From Chaetomium olivaceum (Eukaryota > Ascomycota > Sordariomycetes > Sordariales > Chaetomiaceae), in contig JAYWVB010000009.1 in the NCBI GenBank assembly GCA_039881045.1, positions 62,001 through 126,000 on the forward strand: 64,000 nt of DNA. The letters are read 5' to 3'. Within the stretch, counting starts at the first letter, position 1; the number at the start of each line of letters is the position of its first letter. The position numbers were made by a program, and so were the translations under genes. The notes below the pieces were generated by a model. That model made no database searches and was not told the origin of the DNA. It worked only from the letters and a program-made list of their open reading frames with translations. This document shows positions 33,265-45,407 of this stretch, piece after piece.

Positions 33265-36200
33265 ATGGCAACACATGTGTTGGTCGCCCACACGGGTCAG
33301 CGCCTACAAATAGACACCTCACAGGTTTCATCGTACGTGCCCCTGCAACACCACTCCGACTCGGTGACGCTGTGTTAACTGAAAGTCTTTAGACTCGATG
33401 ATTTCAAGAATCTGGTAGCATGGAAGAGTTCGATACCGGCCCCATGTCTTATTACCCTGACCCCGCAGGGGAAGCCACTGAAATTCCAGACATTACAGAC
33501 CGAGGTTGGTGGCCCATGATACATCTCTTCCCACCGTGTAGGTGTCGGGTTCTGACAACAAGCGGTAGAACGAGATTTGCATTTACGACAGTCGGCTGGC
33601 ACAAGCCCTCTCGCCAGGGACCACTTCGCCCGACCCTAAACCCGAGCTTCCAGTCCCAGAGAGATACACTATCGAGAACCCACCGAATTCAATCGAAGAA
33701 AGCGAGTCCGTACAATCATGGCAGGAGCTCTTTAAGGTCCGTGCTGCTTGGGCGCTTCGGGTGGTCGAGGATTGCCGAAAGATGGCCGCGGCAACAGAAG
33801 AACGGTATAGCGAGATGGACGTCATGGTGTGCTGTCTCGATGCCGCCGTTCAGAACCTCGAGTCCTCCATCAAGGGGCATGAAGCCAAATATGCAGAACT
33901 TCAGAAATGGTTTCCGGAAACGCAGGCGGATTATGGTGCCCTGGCGGCAGGGTGGGAACAGTACCTGTCGCTCGCGAGGAGCATTCCGGTTTCCCCCGCC
34001 ATGGTCAGGTTCATGACTGGTCGCGAAGTTGGGGACGCGAAGGGACGAATACAACGCAAGGCGACCCTTGAGGATTTGGTGGACCTGGAGGTGGCGCGAA
34101 AGGCAGGTCGTCTTGCGCCGGGGTCACTCCGCAAGTTCAACAGCCGAGTCGCCGACCTCGAAAAGGCTGCCACCCGCTTGTTCCAGGGCGCCCAGGACCT
34201 GTTTCGTGAGTATGAGGGGACATACGGGCGATCTGTGGTCTCTCACAGCGGCGAACCCCAGCAGCTCGTTCACGACATAGAAGCCCTAGCCCAGAAGATA
34301 TGCACCGACTACGAAACTACACTCAGTTTTGCTGGCCCTACCCGAGATGCCGTGGTGCAGGCTTCGAAAGTTGCCTCGAACCATACGCAACGTCTATTGC
34401 CAAGCGTGAGCCAACGGGCCGTGGAAATGGATGACATGCTTCGCTCCGCGACACAAGCAAGAAACTCCCTGGCCGTGGAGTCGCTCGATTTCATGCGGGG
34501 CATCACGAATATCACGGCGTTGAGCCAGAATGTCAAGTCGCAATTTAGCGCCGTGAATCAGGAGGAAGAATTTGCTACCTTCGACTACTTGCGACTGATT
34601 CAACAAGTTCCATATATGTATGCTTCCTTTGTCGCCGAGGCCATCAAGCGTCGTGAATGGTACGACAAAATGAAGCAAGACTCATCTACGCTCGCAAATG
34701 AGATGGCGCTGTTTCAGGAGGAAGAGGTCAAGCGACGGCGTCGGTGGTACAAAACGATGGGCAACGCATATGGTCCAGAGCCCCTCCGCTCCGACAGCAG
34801 TGTTCCCGGCCTTGAGGTGAATCTTCTCGGAGAAGAGGAACGGTGGCCAGCCATGACGTGGAAGGACCTGGAGGATTTCCAAGCGCTTTTGCAAGCCAAG
34901 CAGGCTGATCCTGGGATCATCGAGGACGTGGGCAAAATGGTTATAGAAATGGGCAACCCCACGCGGCAGCAATTTAAGCGGATGAAGGCATTCAAAAATG
35001 GTAGCGTTCACGAAGCCGCTTTGGGACGCAGTGGTTTGCTGATCCGGGGTGATGACGACCTCTTACGGTCGTTACAAGACGATAAGTCCAAGCTCGAGAG
35101 CAAGCTGAAGACAGCTGAGAGCCGCGTGAGGAGGCTTGAGGACTTACTTCATCGGCAAACTCAAGCATCTCGACCGAGCTTGGGCAATCTCTTTCAAACC
35201 CCTGGTCAGCAATTTTCCGACCGGGTTGACTCGAGCATGTCGCTCAAGTCCCCCAGCCCTCAGATGGCCGGAAGGGATCTGTGGAGGGGACCGACATTCT
35301 CACCCAACGTCTTCAGCAACTAGAAACAGAACTGCGCGCAGAGAAGGAGCGGTCTGCGGCCCTTGAGAAAGACCTTGGCGGGCAAGTTACACTGTACAGT
35401 GACGTTCAAGGACAGGTGGATGAGGCCAACTCCACTAAGAAGGATCTGCTTGAGAACTTGGAGGCACTCAAGCGGGAATTTATGGAGGAACGCAAATCGC
35501 TGGAGGACGAAATCAAACGCTTGCAGGCGCGGTTGGAGGATACGGAGGATGAAATTGAAAACTTCGGGGAGTCTAGAGAGAACGAGAAGGCGTCTTACGA
35601 TGAGACAATCCAGGCCCTCAAACTTGAGATTGAGCGCTTGACGAAGGAGAAACACGACGAGACGCTCAAATCAGAAACCAAGATCAGCTTCCTGCGCGAG
35701 GAAGCACGCCTACAAAGCGAGACGATAGAAACGCAGGAACGGAAGATCCAGGTCGCACAGAACGAATGCAGCATCTCCCGCAAGAAGCTCGAGGACCTCA
35801 ATGAGGCGGCTGACGCGCAACTCAAAGCACTCCGTGAGCTTTGGGATCAGGTGTCATCAGGCGAACCCGTCCCCGGTGACCTGTCTAATCTCTTCGACGG
35901 AATCTCAACAAAGACCAGCGATGCCGTGGCAAAGGTGCGAAGCTTAGACGACGCCATCTCTCTGCTCCGGTCGGAGTTGGACTCCGTACAGGGTGCCGTC
36001 AGATCAGCGAAACTGGAAAATGCAGCTCTGGCGGAACGCGTATCAAACGAGGAGACATCATCGATCCGCCTCCGCCAAGGCCTAGCTGAAGAAAAGGCCA
36101 AAGTTCTGGCGCTTGAGGGCGAGTTGGTCGACAGTCGCGAGCAGCTCCGCCAGCTGCGTACCGAGATCGCCGACGGGGAAACCGGTTCCGAATCTCTGCG

Positions 36201-37659
36201 TAAGCGTCTGGAGGAAGAAGAGAAGAAGATCACTGTCGTCACAGAAGAGCTCGCTTCTCGCCAATCACAGGTGGGAAGCTTAGAAGAAGAGGTACAGCAT
36301 TACAAAGACAAGCTGCAGCTGTCGCAGACCAAACTGTCAGGCCTGACGGCCTTGTTCGATACTCGATCGGAGCATGCAAAGGACCTCACACAGCGTTTAT
36401 ACTCGCAAAATGAGCGCCTCATCCACTTACTTGACCGGCTCGGTTTTTCGGTAACCCGTCAAGGCGGCAGCATGATGATACAGAAGATACCCCGTTCCGA
36501 GCGGTCATCACAAAACGCCAACGATTCGGACCCAAGCTCATCACTCCGTCGATCGGGCATTCTCAACAGCCGCGCCGCCGTCGTCAGCAGCATAGACCTC
36601 GACCTTCTTAACTGGGTGAATTGCTCGGACAAGGAGGCCGAGTTAGAGAAGTACGATGCTTACATTTCCTCGCTAGGTTCGTTCGACATGGATGCTTTCA
36701 GCGAAGCCATGTATCGGCGCGTTCGAGATGTTGAGCACATGGCTCGTAAGTTGCAGCGCGACGCACGGGCATATCGTGACAAGGCTCGGGCATTGCAAAA
36801 AGAAGCACACGAGAAGATTGCCTTCAAGAATTTTAAAGAGGGTGACCTTGCCCTCTTTCTTCCGACAAGGAACCAGACGACTGGAGCTTGGGCGGCATTC
36901 AACGTTGGGTTTCCGCATTACTTTCTACGAGAGCAAGAGGCACATAGGCTGCACAACCGGGAGTGGCTCCTAGCTCGGATTTCTCGGGTTCAGGATCGAG
37001 TCGTGGACCTTTCAAAGTCGCTCCAGAATCCCCCGGGATCGGCTAAGAAAGGGGGGGTAAACGAATCCGAATCGCCATATGACGACGAGAACGACAACCC
37101 CTTTGATTTGTCCGACGGCCTCCGCTGGTACCTACTCGACGCTGCTGAGGATAAGCCCGGGGCGCCATCGACCCCAGGACTCGCTAAAAGTACAGTCGCG
37201 GCCAATAATGTTGAAGCGATGGCCGATAGGCACACGCACGGGCGAGTGGCACCTAAGGGAGGAGGAACTGGGAACCGCGGTAGTGCCGCATCAGGTATTG
37301 AAGGAGTGAGCAAGACGCTGTCTAAAAGCCTCGAGAGTCGCCGGTCCAGCACAGGCTCTAGGAAAGCTCTCCCATTTGCAATGGGGGTTTCGCGGGGCCG
37401 GGATAGTGCTGCCGCCAGTGAGACTAACTCGCTGCGTGCCGCGCGTGCCGATACGCCTGTGCCAACGAGCCCAACGCAGCAGCATACTACAGCCTCCGGC
37501 GTCGCGCATCATGATCCACCACAAACAACCACGCATCCCACCGAGACGACGCGGGTGACAGGAGCCGGCGGAAGGGCGACGAATGTCGAGCCAAAGCAGC
37601 CGCCGCCAAAGCTTCATTCGGATGTTCGCAACGATATGGATTCTTTAATGGGACCTTGA
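33265..37659 (+). CDS. ATG11: Autophagy scaffold protein Atg11 (one frame break)
   Basis: Exons 33265-33332, 33393-33504 and 33569-37659. The start MATHVLVAHTGQRLQ, a ubiquitin-like N-terminal region, long coiled coils (about residues 470-900) and the conserved C-terminal domain (WAAFNVGFPHYFL, NPFDLSDGLRWYLLD) identify Atg11, which links selective-autophagy receptors to the Atg1 kinase. The reading frame moves by one base at about 35274: three G where four would keep frame. Restored, the protein has 1423 residues. An unusual intron at 35205-35263 (GTCAGC..CTCAG) would also restore frame, but would remove coding-like sequence. The first two introns are certain because they rebuild the SLDDFK and EICIYD segments. 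Confidence 0.9.
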
Positions 37660-38097
37660 CATGCTCCTAGACCTTTAGCTGTTGACAAAGGCTGTTAGCA
37701 GGCCCGCACCCATAACCTGCGGTGCGAGCAAAGGACTACTGCATCCTTGAACCCGACAACGAGGAGCGTAGTTTGGGATTCGCTCTAGAGCCTAGATGTC
37801 AACTACGGGGTCGTGCGTCAGTATCCTTTGAAAACCGGTTCGGCGGGACAGGTTGGCGACCAACAACGGTCACACGAGGCGGTTTTGGCTCTTGCCGGTT
37901 GTTCTGTGCGTGGGGTTAAGGGAAGGGGCAGAAAAGATGGGAATAAGGAGGTGGCAAGGTGGATGGCATCGCAGCATGATTTTGTGTGTCTACAGCTAAT
38001 AAATACATGTGATGTGATCTTGCGATTGGTCAGGTTTGCCCGCGGTTGCGCAGGGGACCCGTGAGCCATCGTGACTGGAGGGCAACAGTTGCTCTGC
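37660..38097. other. Convergent intergenic region
   Basis: Between the ATG11 stop and the stop of the mitochondrial bL9 gene. No gene seen. Confidence 0.5.
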
Positions 38098-39087
38098 TCA
38101 TATAGCAGACTGTGCCTCGCCCTCACTTGTAGTTTCGGCAAGAGGGAGAATCTCGACGACCTTACGGACGGGCTCCAACCCGGTGCCGCCCACTGAGACG
38201 TCAATCTCCCAACGACCCAGTGCCTTTATTCTGTCGGTCTCCTCAGCCAAGCCCTGAAAATGGATATTTTCTGGCCCTAAAACGACATGGCTGCCCTCAG
38301 CATCATTCAATAACAATCCCTTGATGTGGCCCACAATATCGGTGGCTGACACGGAGCCGTAAATAGCCAGAGGGGCGTTGTTACGATCCTGTGCAGTGTC
38401 TGCAATCGCGGAAGCGACAAGAGGAGAGATAGACTGGGCGGGGGGTGGAGGGGCCGGCGCCGGGATCGGTTTTCGGTGAAAGACGAGAGTTTCAGGAATC
38501 ATGGTCGTTAGTAAAGTGTGAGCTTTTTCGGGCTGTTTTTATTATTTGTTATTAGCATTGCTACAACAAACCTTGAATGGCGAGGGGGGAGAATTTCTGG
38601 GGATACATACAGAGGTGGTGAGCACGACCTTGGGAGCCTCAAACACAGGGGCATCTTCAATGTCGTCGGCAGCCGCCATTGTGCCGAACGTGGTATCACG
38701 GTCGCCAATATCTTCGCGTGTCAGGCCAAGCTCGCGAAAGCGCGACGCCGTCATGTACTCTGCTTTCATGGCGGGGAACCATTCGTTGCGCATGCGTCCT
38801 CGCTCGATGCGGAACACCGAGTCTGAAATGTTGTTAGCTCCAATGGTCTCGCAGTGGGCATGAACGTAAGGGAAGTGGATAATCTCACCTCGACGACCAA
38901 ACTTCGGGATATCCTCAAGCAAACGGACGACAACGCCTTGATCTTTTGGTCGGAGTCTGTTGGACTTTGCGCGGACCTGCGCTAACGAGACCGCGCTAGA
39001 ATTTCCAATGCCGTTGCCAAATGGCTGGGCCAGCCTCCTGAGGCACGCCAAGCATGTAGGTGACCTGCTCACCAACGGCGCCGCCAT
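38098..39087 (-). CDS. MRPL50: Mitochondrial large-subunit ribosomal protein bL9m
   Basis: Exons 39087-38889, 38822-38611 and 38532-38098 give 281 residues. The N-terminus is rich in Arg/Ser/Ala with few acids, a mitochondrial targeting profile. The bL9 N-terminal RNA-binding domain follows: VRLLEDIPKFGRRG joined by the first intron to the FRIERGRMRNEWFP segment. The C-terminal part is the mitochondrial extension. The second intron has a TGCTAATAAC branch site and its acceptor restores PEKAHTLL before the proline-rich linker. Role: structural protein of the mitoribosome large subunit. Confidence 0.88.
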
Positions 39088-39370
39088 CGTCGTTAAGTTC
39101 CGGTCTGGGAGGGGTCGGGAGGAACACGGAAGGCCGGGTAGTTGTTTAACGGAACCGCGGTCCCAAGATAAATTTCCCAGGTAGCTCAGCGGATAATCTT
39201 CGGGGCAGTGGGGCACGCGTCGAGATTGAACAGTACCTAACCGTACCGAATTTGGAGCACAGGCATCCCAAGGTGAAAGCTCCCACAGCTTTCAAATTTG
39301 AATGAGGGTGGTCAAGTACTGAGTATCCAATAGTTTGGCTAGGTTTCTTCGGGTTCTCATCGCATAGACA

Positions 39371-40916
39371 TTAAAGGATTTCTTGATCCTGCCCCAAACG
39401 GCCAAGCCAGCCTTGGAGGTCCGTCGCGAGGGCTTCGACCACTGCCGTTTCAACAATACCTTCTTGCCATCCAAGCACGAGACTAATCTCACCTCCTGCT
39501 ACACCAGCAACACTAATGCTAATAGCAGTGCCGGCAACTGTGGCGCCTTGGGACATGAGGGACCGCTGGATCCTCCAGTCTCCATCCGCTTCTTCGCTCG
39601 CCGCCTCGACGACAGGCATTGACCCGATATTGGACACTTCCCATGTATCTCCGCGTGGCTTCCCTACCTTGGAAAGCCAGTATTCCTCCCAGTTGGACAC
39701 CCATCCAAGCATACCCATGATATCATCATTTGGTACATTATCTAGGTGTTTTTCATGCTGCGCCGTAGGCCGGCCGCCACTCTCCATATATCTTCCGCCG
39801 AGGAACGCTCCCGCAGCGCTGTGATGGTAGCCTCATCAAATGCGTGAGATTGGGCGGTAACAAAAACACCAAATAGATTCCGGCTTGAGTGAGGCTGCGA
39901 GCTGTTGACAATGGAAGACCTGAGGTCGATGGGAGTCGTGCTCCGGAACCCCACGGCGTGCTCTTGGGGAATGTGTCTAGAGAGGGAGGCCAGAACGAGG
40001 GCATGAATCAATGGGGTGAGGGTCGTTTGGTTCGTCCTGCAGGCAGCGAGGATACGCGGCACGGCGACTCGGGTGGCTTTGACGAGCCGTAACTGTGTCT
40101 TGCAAGGCTCGCGGGTGATGACCTTCCCGGTCCACGGCGCTGCGGGTTGATGCCCTTGGATCCAGGCAGGCCCGAGCTCATGCCACAAAGTTCGAACCAG
40201 GAATCCCCAAGATGCCTTGAATTTAACTAGCTCTTCCTGTGGGGGGTCAAGTTTCCCGGCGGCGGCGCCTCTCACGTTCAAGGTGCGCCCGCAAAGCTGC
40301 GCTGGTCGGCCAGAGGATCGGTTGAGTTCGTTGAGGAGTGTTGCGTGAAACAGAGCAGTGCTGCGCCCGTCTGCAATGGCATGGTGTACCGCAAACACCA
40401 CATCGAACACCTCCAAACTGTCCTTCGGTTCCGCACCCCAGGAGAGGACAATAAGCTTCCACGGCGGTCGACGTTCTATGTCAGGCCAGCGCTCATCATG
40501 CAGATCCTCGAGAAGGCCGAGTAGGATGGAGTCGCGGGCGGCGGGGTCCGTGTTCGCCTTTTCTATGAACTCAAAATGGTATTCGAGGTTCATGGACACC
40601 TGTTGGACGAACTTGGGCATGGAGGTTTCCTCGCCAACGATACCAATAGTCAAGGACGGAATAGCCAGAATGACATTGGCAACAGCTGTTTCCAACACGT
40701 CTAGCATGCTTTGACCTGGCGGCCCAGCCAAAGGCACCGCATATCGGCAGGTGTTTGCCACACATCTATAGAAGCCCAACGCATGCCTCGAGGACGAGTA
40801 TACCTCGCTGATGATGACATTAGCGACGACGAATTACCAGACCCGGAATGGCCGAATTGGGAGCCAGAGACATACCACGGCCCAAGAGGACGAACAACTT
40901 CACCCAAGGTGCTCAT
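39371..40916 (-). CDS. Alcohol acetyltransferase/condensation-like protein (one frame break)
   Basis: Exons 40916-40876 and 40807-39371, joined by a 68-bp intron (GTATGT donor, GCTAAT branch). The active-site motif HHAIADG (HHxxxDG) near residue 148 places it in the chloramphenicol-acetyltransferase-like superfamily, and the overall layout (SSRHALGFYR start, DLRSS before the C-terminal lobe) fits the fungal AATase family that acylates alcohols with acyl-CoA. The frame breaks at 39749-39753: five A on the coding strand where six would keep frame. With six, the C-terminal lobe joins and the protein has 492 residues, an exact fit. Substrate unknown. Confidence 0.82.
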
Positions 40917-41826
40917 TGTTGGAAGGTAGACCAGCAACCACCTTGTATAGGTAGTGTGGGCCGCAGTCGAATAGCTGCTTCAACTGTTGGAATCTGACTG
41001 ATAGAAAGCAGCATATTGTGCATGAGAAGAGCTCGCGAGTTTTGGGTTCCTCGTCGATAACAAGGGCCGCTGTACGTATACAGTTACCACAATGGGCAGG
41101 CGATACAACCTTAATCCTTGTCGTCAACTGGTAGCGACAGCAGGTCCATCAGGTTTGTCTCGACCTGAGAAGCTCCACTCCTAACAGAAGGTCGTTAACT
41201 CTGTGCTTGTATCCCACATTCTCGTTCTTGCGTCTTCGGACCGGGACTCAATCTGGGTCGGCAGCGGTACTTCCCAGACAGGTCTTCACTGGTGGCCGAA
41301 TCATGCATCAGACCCCGAGAGCCAGCCTCGTTTTTTTTTTTTCGAAATGGTGTTGTCAGCAAAGCGCAGCTGCAGGACGTACCTGGCCCGATAAATTAGG
41401 CCGGTAATCCAAGTCCTAAAAGTGGGTAGCCACGACTTCGGAGTCTTTATTGGCTGCGCCAGAGAAGTTCAGGTGGGGCGCCAGCCTTGCGCTTCTGGTC
41501 AGGCCCCGCTCAGCTCCCGCCAAGTCACCAAGTCCAGTTAGCCGCTGTGTTGGACAGCACTTGATGGCGCATGCCTCTGATTCTTGGGTTGGGTCTCAGC
41601 AGCGGTGCACACACCTCACACCATGAGCCGCGGGGTGCTTCCCTTGCCTGATCTCCTCTGACGTTCTGCGACCCGTGCCAACTCATCTACCATGACAGCG
41701 CATTGGTTTACTTCGACAGCTCTAGCGACCATTTAGCGCGACAAGCTTCCAGCTCAACGCGTCCGTCTGGCCCTGATCATCCCACTCAGCAGTTGTCGTC
41801 AACGCGACGGCAATATAGCCACCGAC
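40917..41826. other. Divergent promoter region
   Basis: 910 bp between the acetyltransferase (-) and the 1055-residue gene (+). Contains a run of 12 T (41331-41342). No gene seen. Confidence 0.45.
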
Positions 41827-44800
41827 ATGGAACCCGACGGGGCTGGTAATGCCGGAGCTGCGCAGCCGAATAACCGTTTTACCTCACCGCTCGTCATCAA
41901 CAGCCCAGCCCGGCGAAGAAGCTTATTTTCGCGACCCAGGTCCCAGGAAGGCACTGCTCGCCCGACCAGCTCGGGTTCGATTTCTGACACCAACGCTGCG
42001 TCGCCGAACAACACAAAAATCCCACGCCCCGCCCAGCGACGACCAATCACGCTTTCTGATGCTTACCGGATGGCCGAGGAAGAGGAGGCCGCTCAAGGAT
42101 CACCTAGCCCGGCACCGCGGCTATGGCGATCTACTGGGAAAAAACTGACGAAGGCGAGGAGTCCTAGCACGCTGGGTATGCCGTCACGTGGAGGCTCGAA
42201 TGCAAAGCCGCCTGGACCCATACGTGACGACGGCCATAACGAGCGGCCCAGTTCACAACAAAGCGACCTCTCGGATAGTACCTTTGACGAAAAGCTGCGC
42301 CAGTATGCCCAAAAGCAGGCTAGCCCGGGAGAACCTGGCCGCCGCAACAGCTTGTTTTCCAGATCCAGGCTCGGGACTAAGATTGTCGAGACCGGAAGGG
42401 ATTTACTAGTCCGCAGATCCAGTCGGAGTAGCCTGGAAGGTTCCTCCTCTCCACGGGCTGTCAAGGGGGCCGCGAGTAGTCCTTCGCTCTTGCGACGACT
42501 ATCTGGGATAAGACGGGAGCCGAGCGACACTTATTCAGCTCCCGAACCGGCCGATTGGGCTCACCTTGCTGAACATCCTGATGACGAGCCTCTGCAACCA
42601 AGCACGACCCCCCCGGGACGACCTGCTACGGCCGCTCCGGACTCACATACTTCCAACAAAAGCTTTGCTTGGCAGGCCGACGCTGATTTTACAGCCGGAG
42701 ATTTACAAGTGTCCAACAGCCCGCCCGTGGCGATCGGGCGCAGCAACACCAAAATCGACGAAATACGCGCCTTGGAAGCTGAGCTTAATGGTCGCTCCCT
42801 TGGAGATTCCAACCAGCAATCAGAAGACGCTGGGGACATACGCGCCCCTGAAACTTGGCCCGCACCGAAGTTACCCAGCGAACCTCACGAGCCGGATCGG
42901 GGTGCCGGTGGTACGGAGGAGGCGGAACCCGAGGGTGAGGATAGAGCACCACGCCCCCGGTCCGTTAGCCGGGCGAGTATGAGATTGGATGAGCTTAGGT
43001 CGCGTGAGATCGAGAACCTCTCAAGGAGGGCGCTCGCCACGGCTAGGCTAGATGAGTTTCGGGAGAGAAATATTGCGATCTCACGTTCACCATCCCCAGA
43101 TATCGCACGGAAGTCCAGCAGAGAACCGATACGAGCCTTCTCCCCGTTGCGAGATAGATTGCGGAGACAAGAGAACGAAACAACGGCTGCTACAGGGCAA
43201 ACCGAAATGGGTCGAACCGACCAGAGTAGCAACCTTGGACCGGCTCTCCCCGCGCCCGATCCCCCCCCCGGTCAAGACAGCCAGTACCGAAATTCAAGAG
43301 GTCGGCGAAGCCCGGGAGGCTCTGTGCAGCGGCGCACAGCCGAAAGACGATCCGAGTGATGTTATCGGCCGGTTGGTCGCCAGCGGCAGCAGCATCTCGG
43401 CATCGGCAGCACAGGCAGATGACCAACCTACTGCGCTTCGCGGTCGGGGGTCGATAGCAGAGCGTATGAGACAGAGAAGGTCGATTGGCGGCGCTAAGAG
43501 CGATGTCAGACCAACTGTTGGGTTCGCCGGCCTGTCGAGAAGTTCATCGGTTGAGTCAAGGGTGGCCAAGCGGGCTAGTTTTGTTCACTCGGACTCAGAC
43601 CCCACGGAGCGGATAGAGGGAGAAATGAAGCTTTTCGCAGCACAGGAGAATCAGTCAGAAAAGAGCTCCCTACGAGCCCCGTCCCCGGCGGTCGAGGAGG
43701 AAGCACCGAGCGAGACGCCAAAACCCACCAAGGTCGACCCTCTCACGCAGCCCACTCCTAGGGTGGTGGGAGCGTTTGTCGAGACACCAGCAACGGTCAA
43801 GGCGGAAAAGCCCGAAGTACCTGTCACAGCCGCGGTTGCAAAGAATGAGGAGACTGAATCACCAGACAACGGCCACAGATATCCAACTAACGGCGGTAAC
43901 GGGAGTTCCGAGAGCAGCGAGGACCCCGGGTCCTCGTTCCCGCAAGCCGGCAAGAATGGTATTGCGGCGCATCAACAAAAGCGTGCGCAATCATCCAAGG
44001 GGGACAGATTGTCCGGGCGATCATCGTCGCTTTCTTCTCGACGCCGTGCCAGGTCACTGTCCCGAAGCCGCAGGCCGTTGGCGAACTCGGCGAAGCCGCC
44101 CACGGTCAAAGACGATCTGTTGGAGATTCAGAGAGCCAACCAAATGGATGATTCGACCCTAGACGATCTTGCCGATTTGCTCAACCACCAAGACCATCTC
44201 GACTCTATCATCCCGAATGCTAGTTGGATTAAGCCAGGGGAGAGCAACAGCAACAAGCTGGACGGCCAGAAGGAACTGGAAGCATACGACCGAATGAGTC
44301 GTTCACTCGAGACTGGACTTCTCGGCATTCAAATTGCAAAGCAGGGGATTGAGCGCCTCGAGGACAAAGTCGCCCAGGCAGATCTCAATAAACATTCGCA
44401 ACATACGACTCACGGCCAACATGTTAAAGGAAAACCACCGCCGGATGCAACGGTGACGTACGTCGCTTTTCCGCTGCCTCGCCTTTGGCACCGGCGCCCT
44501 AAGTTCCGGTTCACGCTCCTCGGTCTCGGCCTGTTCATGCTTTCTCTTTGGTACATCGCGGAATCATGGATGTGCTTCCGGTACTGTAAACCCGAGTACT
44601 GTTACCCTGGCACGGCATGTGACTGGTCCTCGGACGACCCGGTCTGGGGCTACGCGATTCCGGTAAAGCTAGACCAGTGGGTGGCTGGTGGGCAGGGCAG
44701 GGAGCTCACACGCCAGCTTAAGCCCGAGCTAGCTGACTGGTTGGCCGACCTGCGGGACGCCGCCACCGGAGTCAATATCACCACAATCGACACGTCTCAC

Positions 44801-44995
44801 TACAACTGGGAGCAGAAGCGACGATATAGGAGGCGATTGGCTAGGAAGGGTCTCGCCAAGCCCTTCGTTGAACGCACGGAAGATAAGGTAGTCTTCAACG
44901 GGTGGAAGTCTGTTAGGGATGCCAATGCCAGAGTTCAGTCGGCGCAAGAAATGGGGTACGGGGTGAGCGAGGATGGGAATGTCGGCGGTGATTGA
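41827..44995 (+). CDS. Large low-complexity protein with one C-terminal membrane segment, function unknown (one frame break)
   Basis: About 890 residues of Ser/Pro/Arg-rich, probably disordered sequence with SR-like blocks are followed by a single hydrophobic segment (about residues 894-914) and a 140-residue C-terminal domain with closely spaced Cys (C.RYC.PEYC.PG..C). The break between the two frames sits at a run of nine C (43261-43269); eight C would give one continuous frame of 1055 residues. A single-pass protein with a long N-terminal tail and small folded C-terminus could sit in the ER or nuclear envelope (inference). I recall similar C-termini in other ascomycetes, all annotated as hypothetical. 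Confidence 0.7.
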
Positions 44996-45407
44996 AGGAC
45001 TTAGCAGCGCAACGGGTCATGTCAGCGGTCATATACATACTGCTGCGATGGAGACTTTCTGTTTTTGTTTAGTTTGGGGCGATATAGATCGTGGTGCTGG
45101 AGGACGAGGCGTTTCCAGCCGGACTGGCTGTATTCCATGTCCATAGGTAGCTGGCTTGGGTTGTTTGTATCCAACATAGCACCTTCGTGGTTGTGCCGAA
45201 AAGGGTGGTGGAGAAGAAGTTGGTTGTTATATCAAGATACCATTCGTAGCCGAAATGTGTTGTTTTTTGCTCACTCTGCCCAAACTTGGATGCTCGCTCG
45301 AGGTTGTAACGATTTATCACCGACGCATCTGACGCATACGGCCATATATCACCAATTCAGCGTCGAGTTTGAGGCATATTCGTATTTCTCCTCGAATGTG
45401 TTCACTA
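44996..45407. other. Convergent intergenic region
   Basis: 412 bp between two gene 3' ends. No gene seen. Confidence 0.5.

Noticed and set aside
39178..39242. tRNA-like start (GTAGCTCAGCGGATAATC)
   Set aside because: Resembles an A box, but no matching B box, anticodon arm or acceptor stem could be built.
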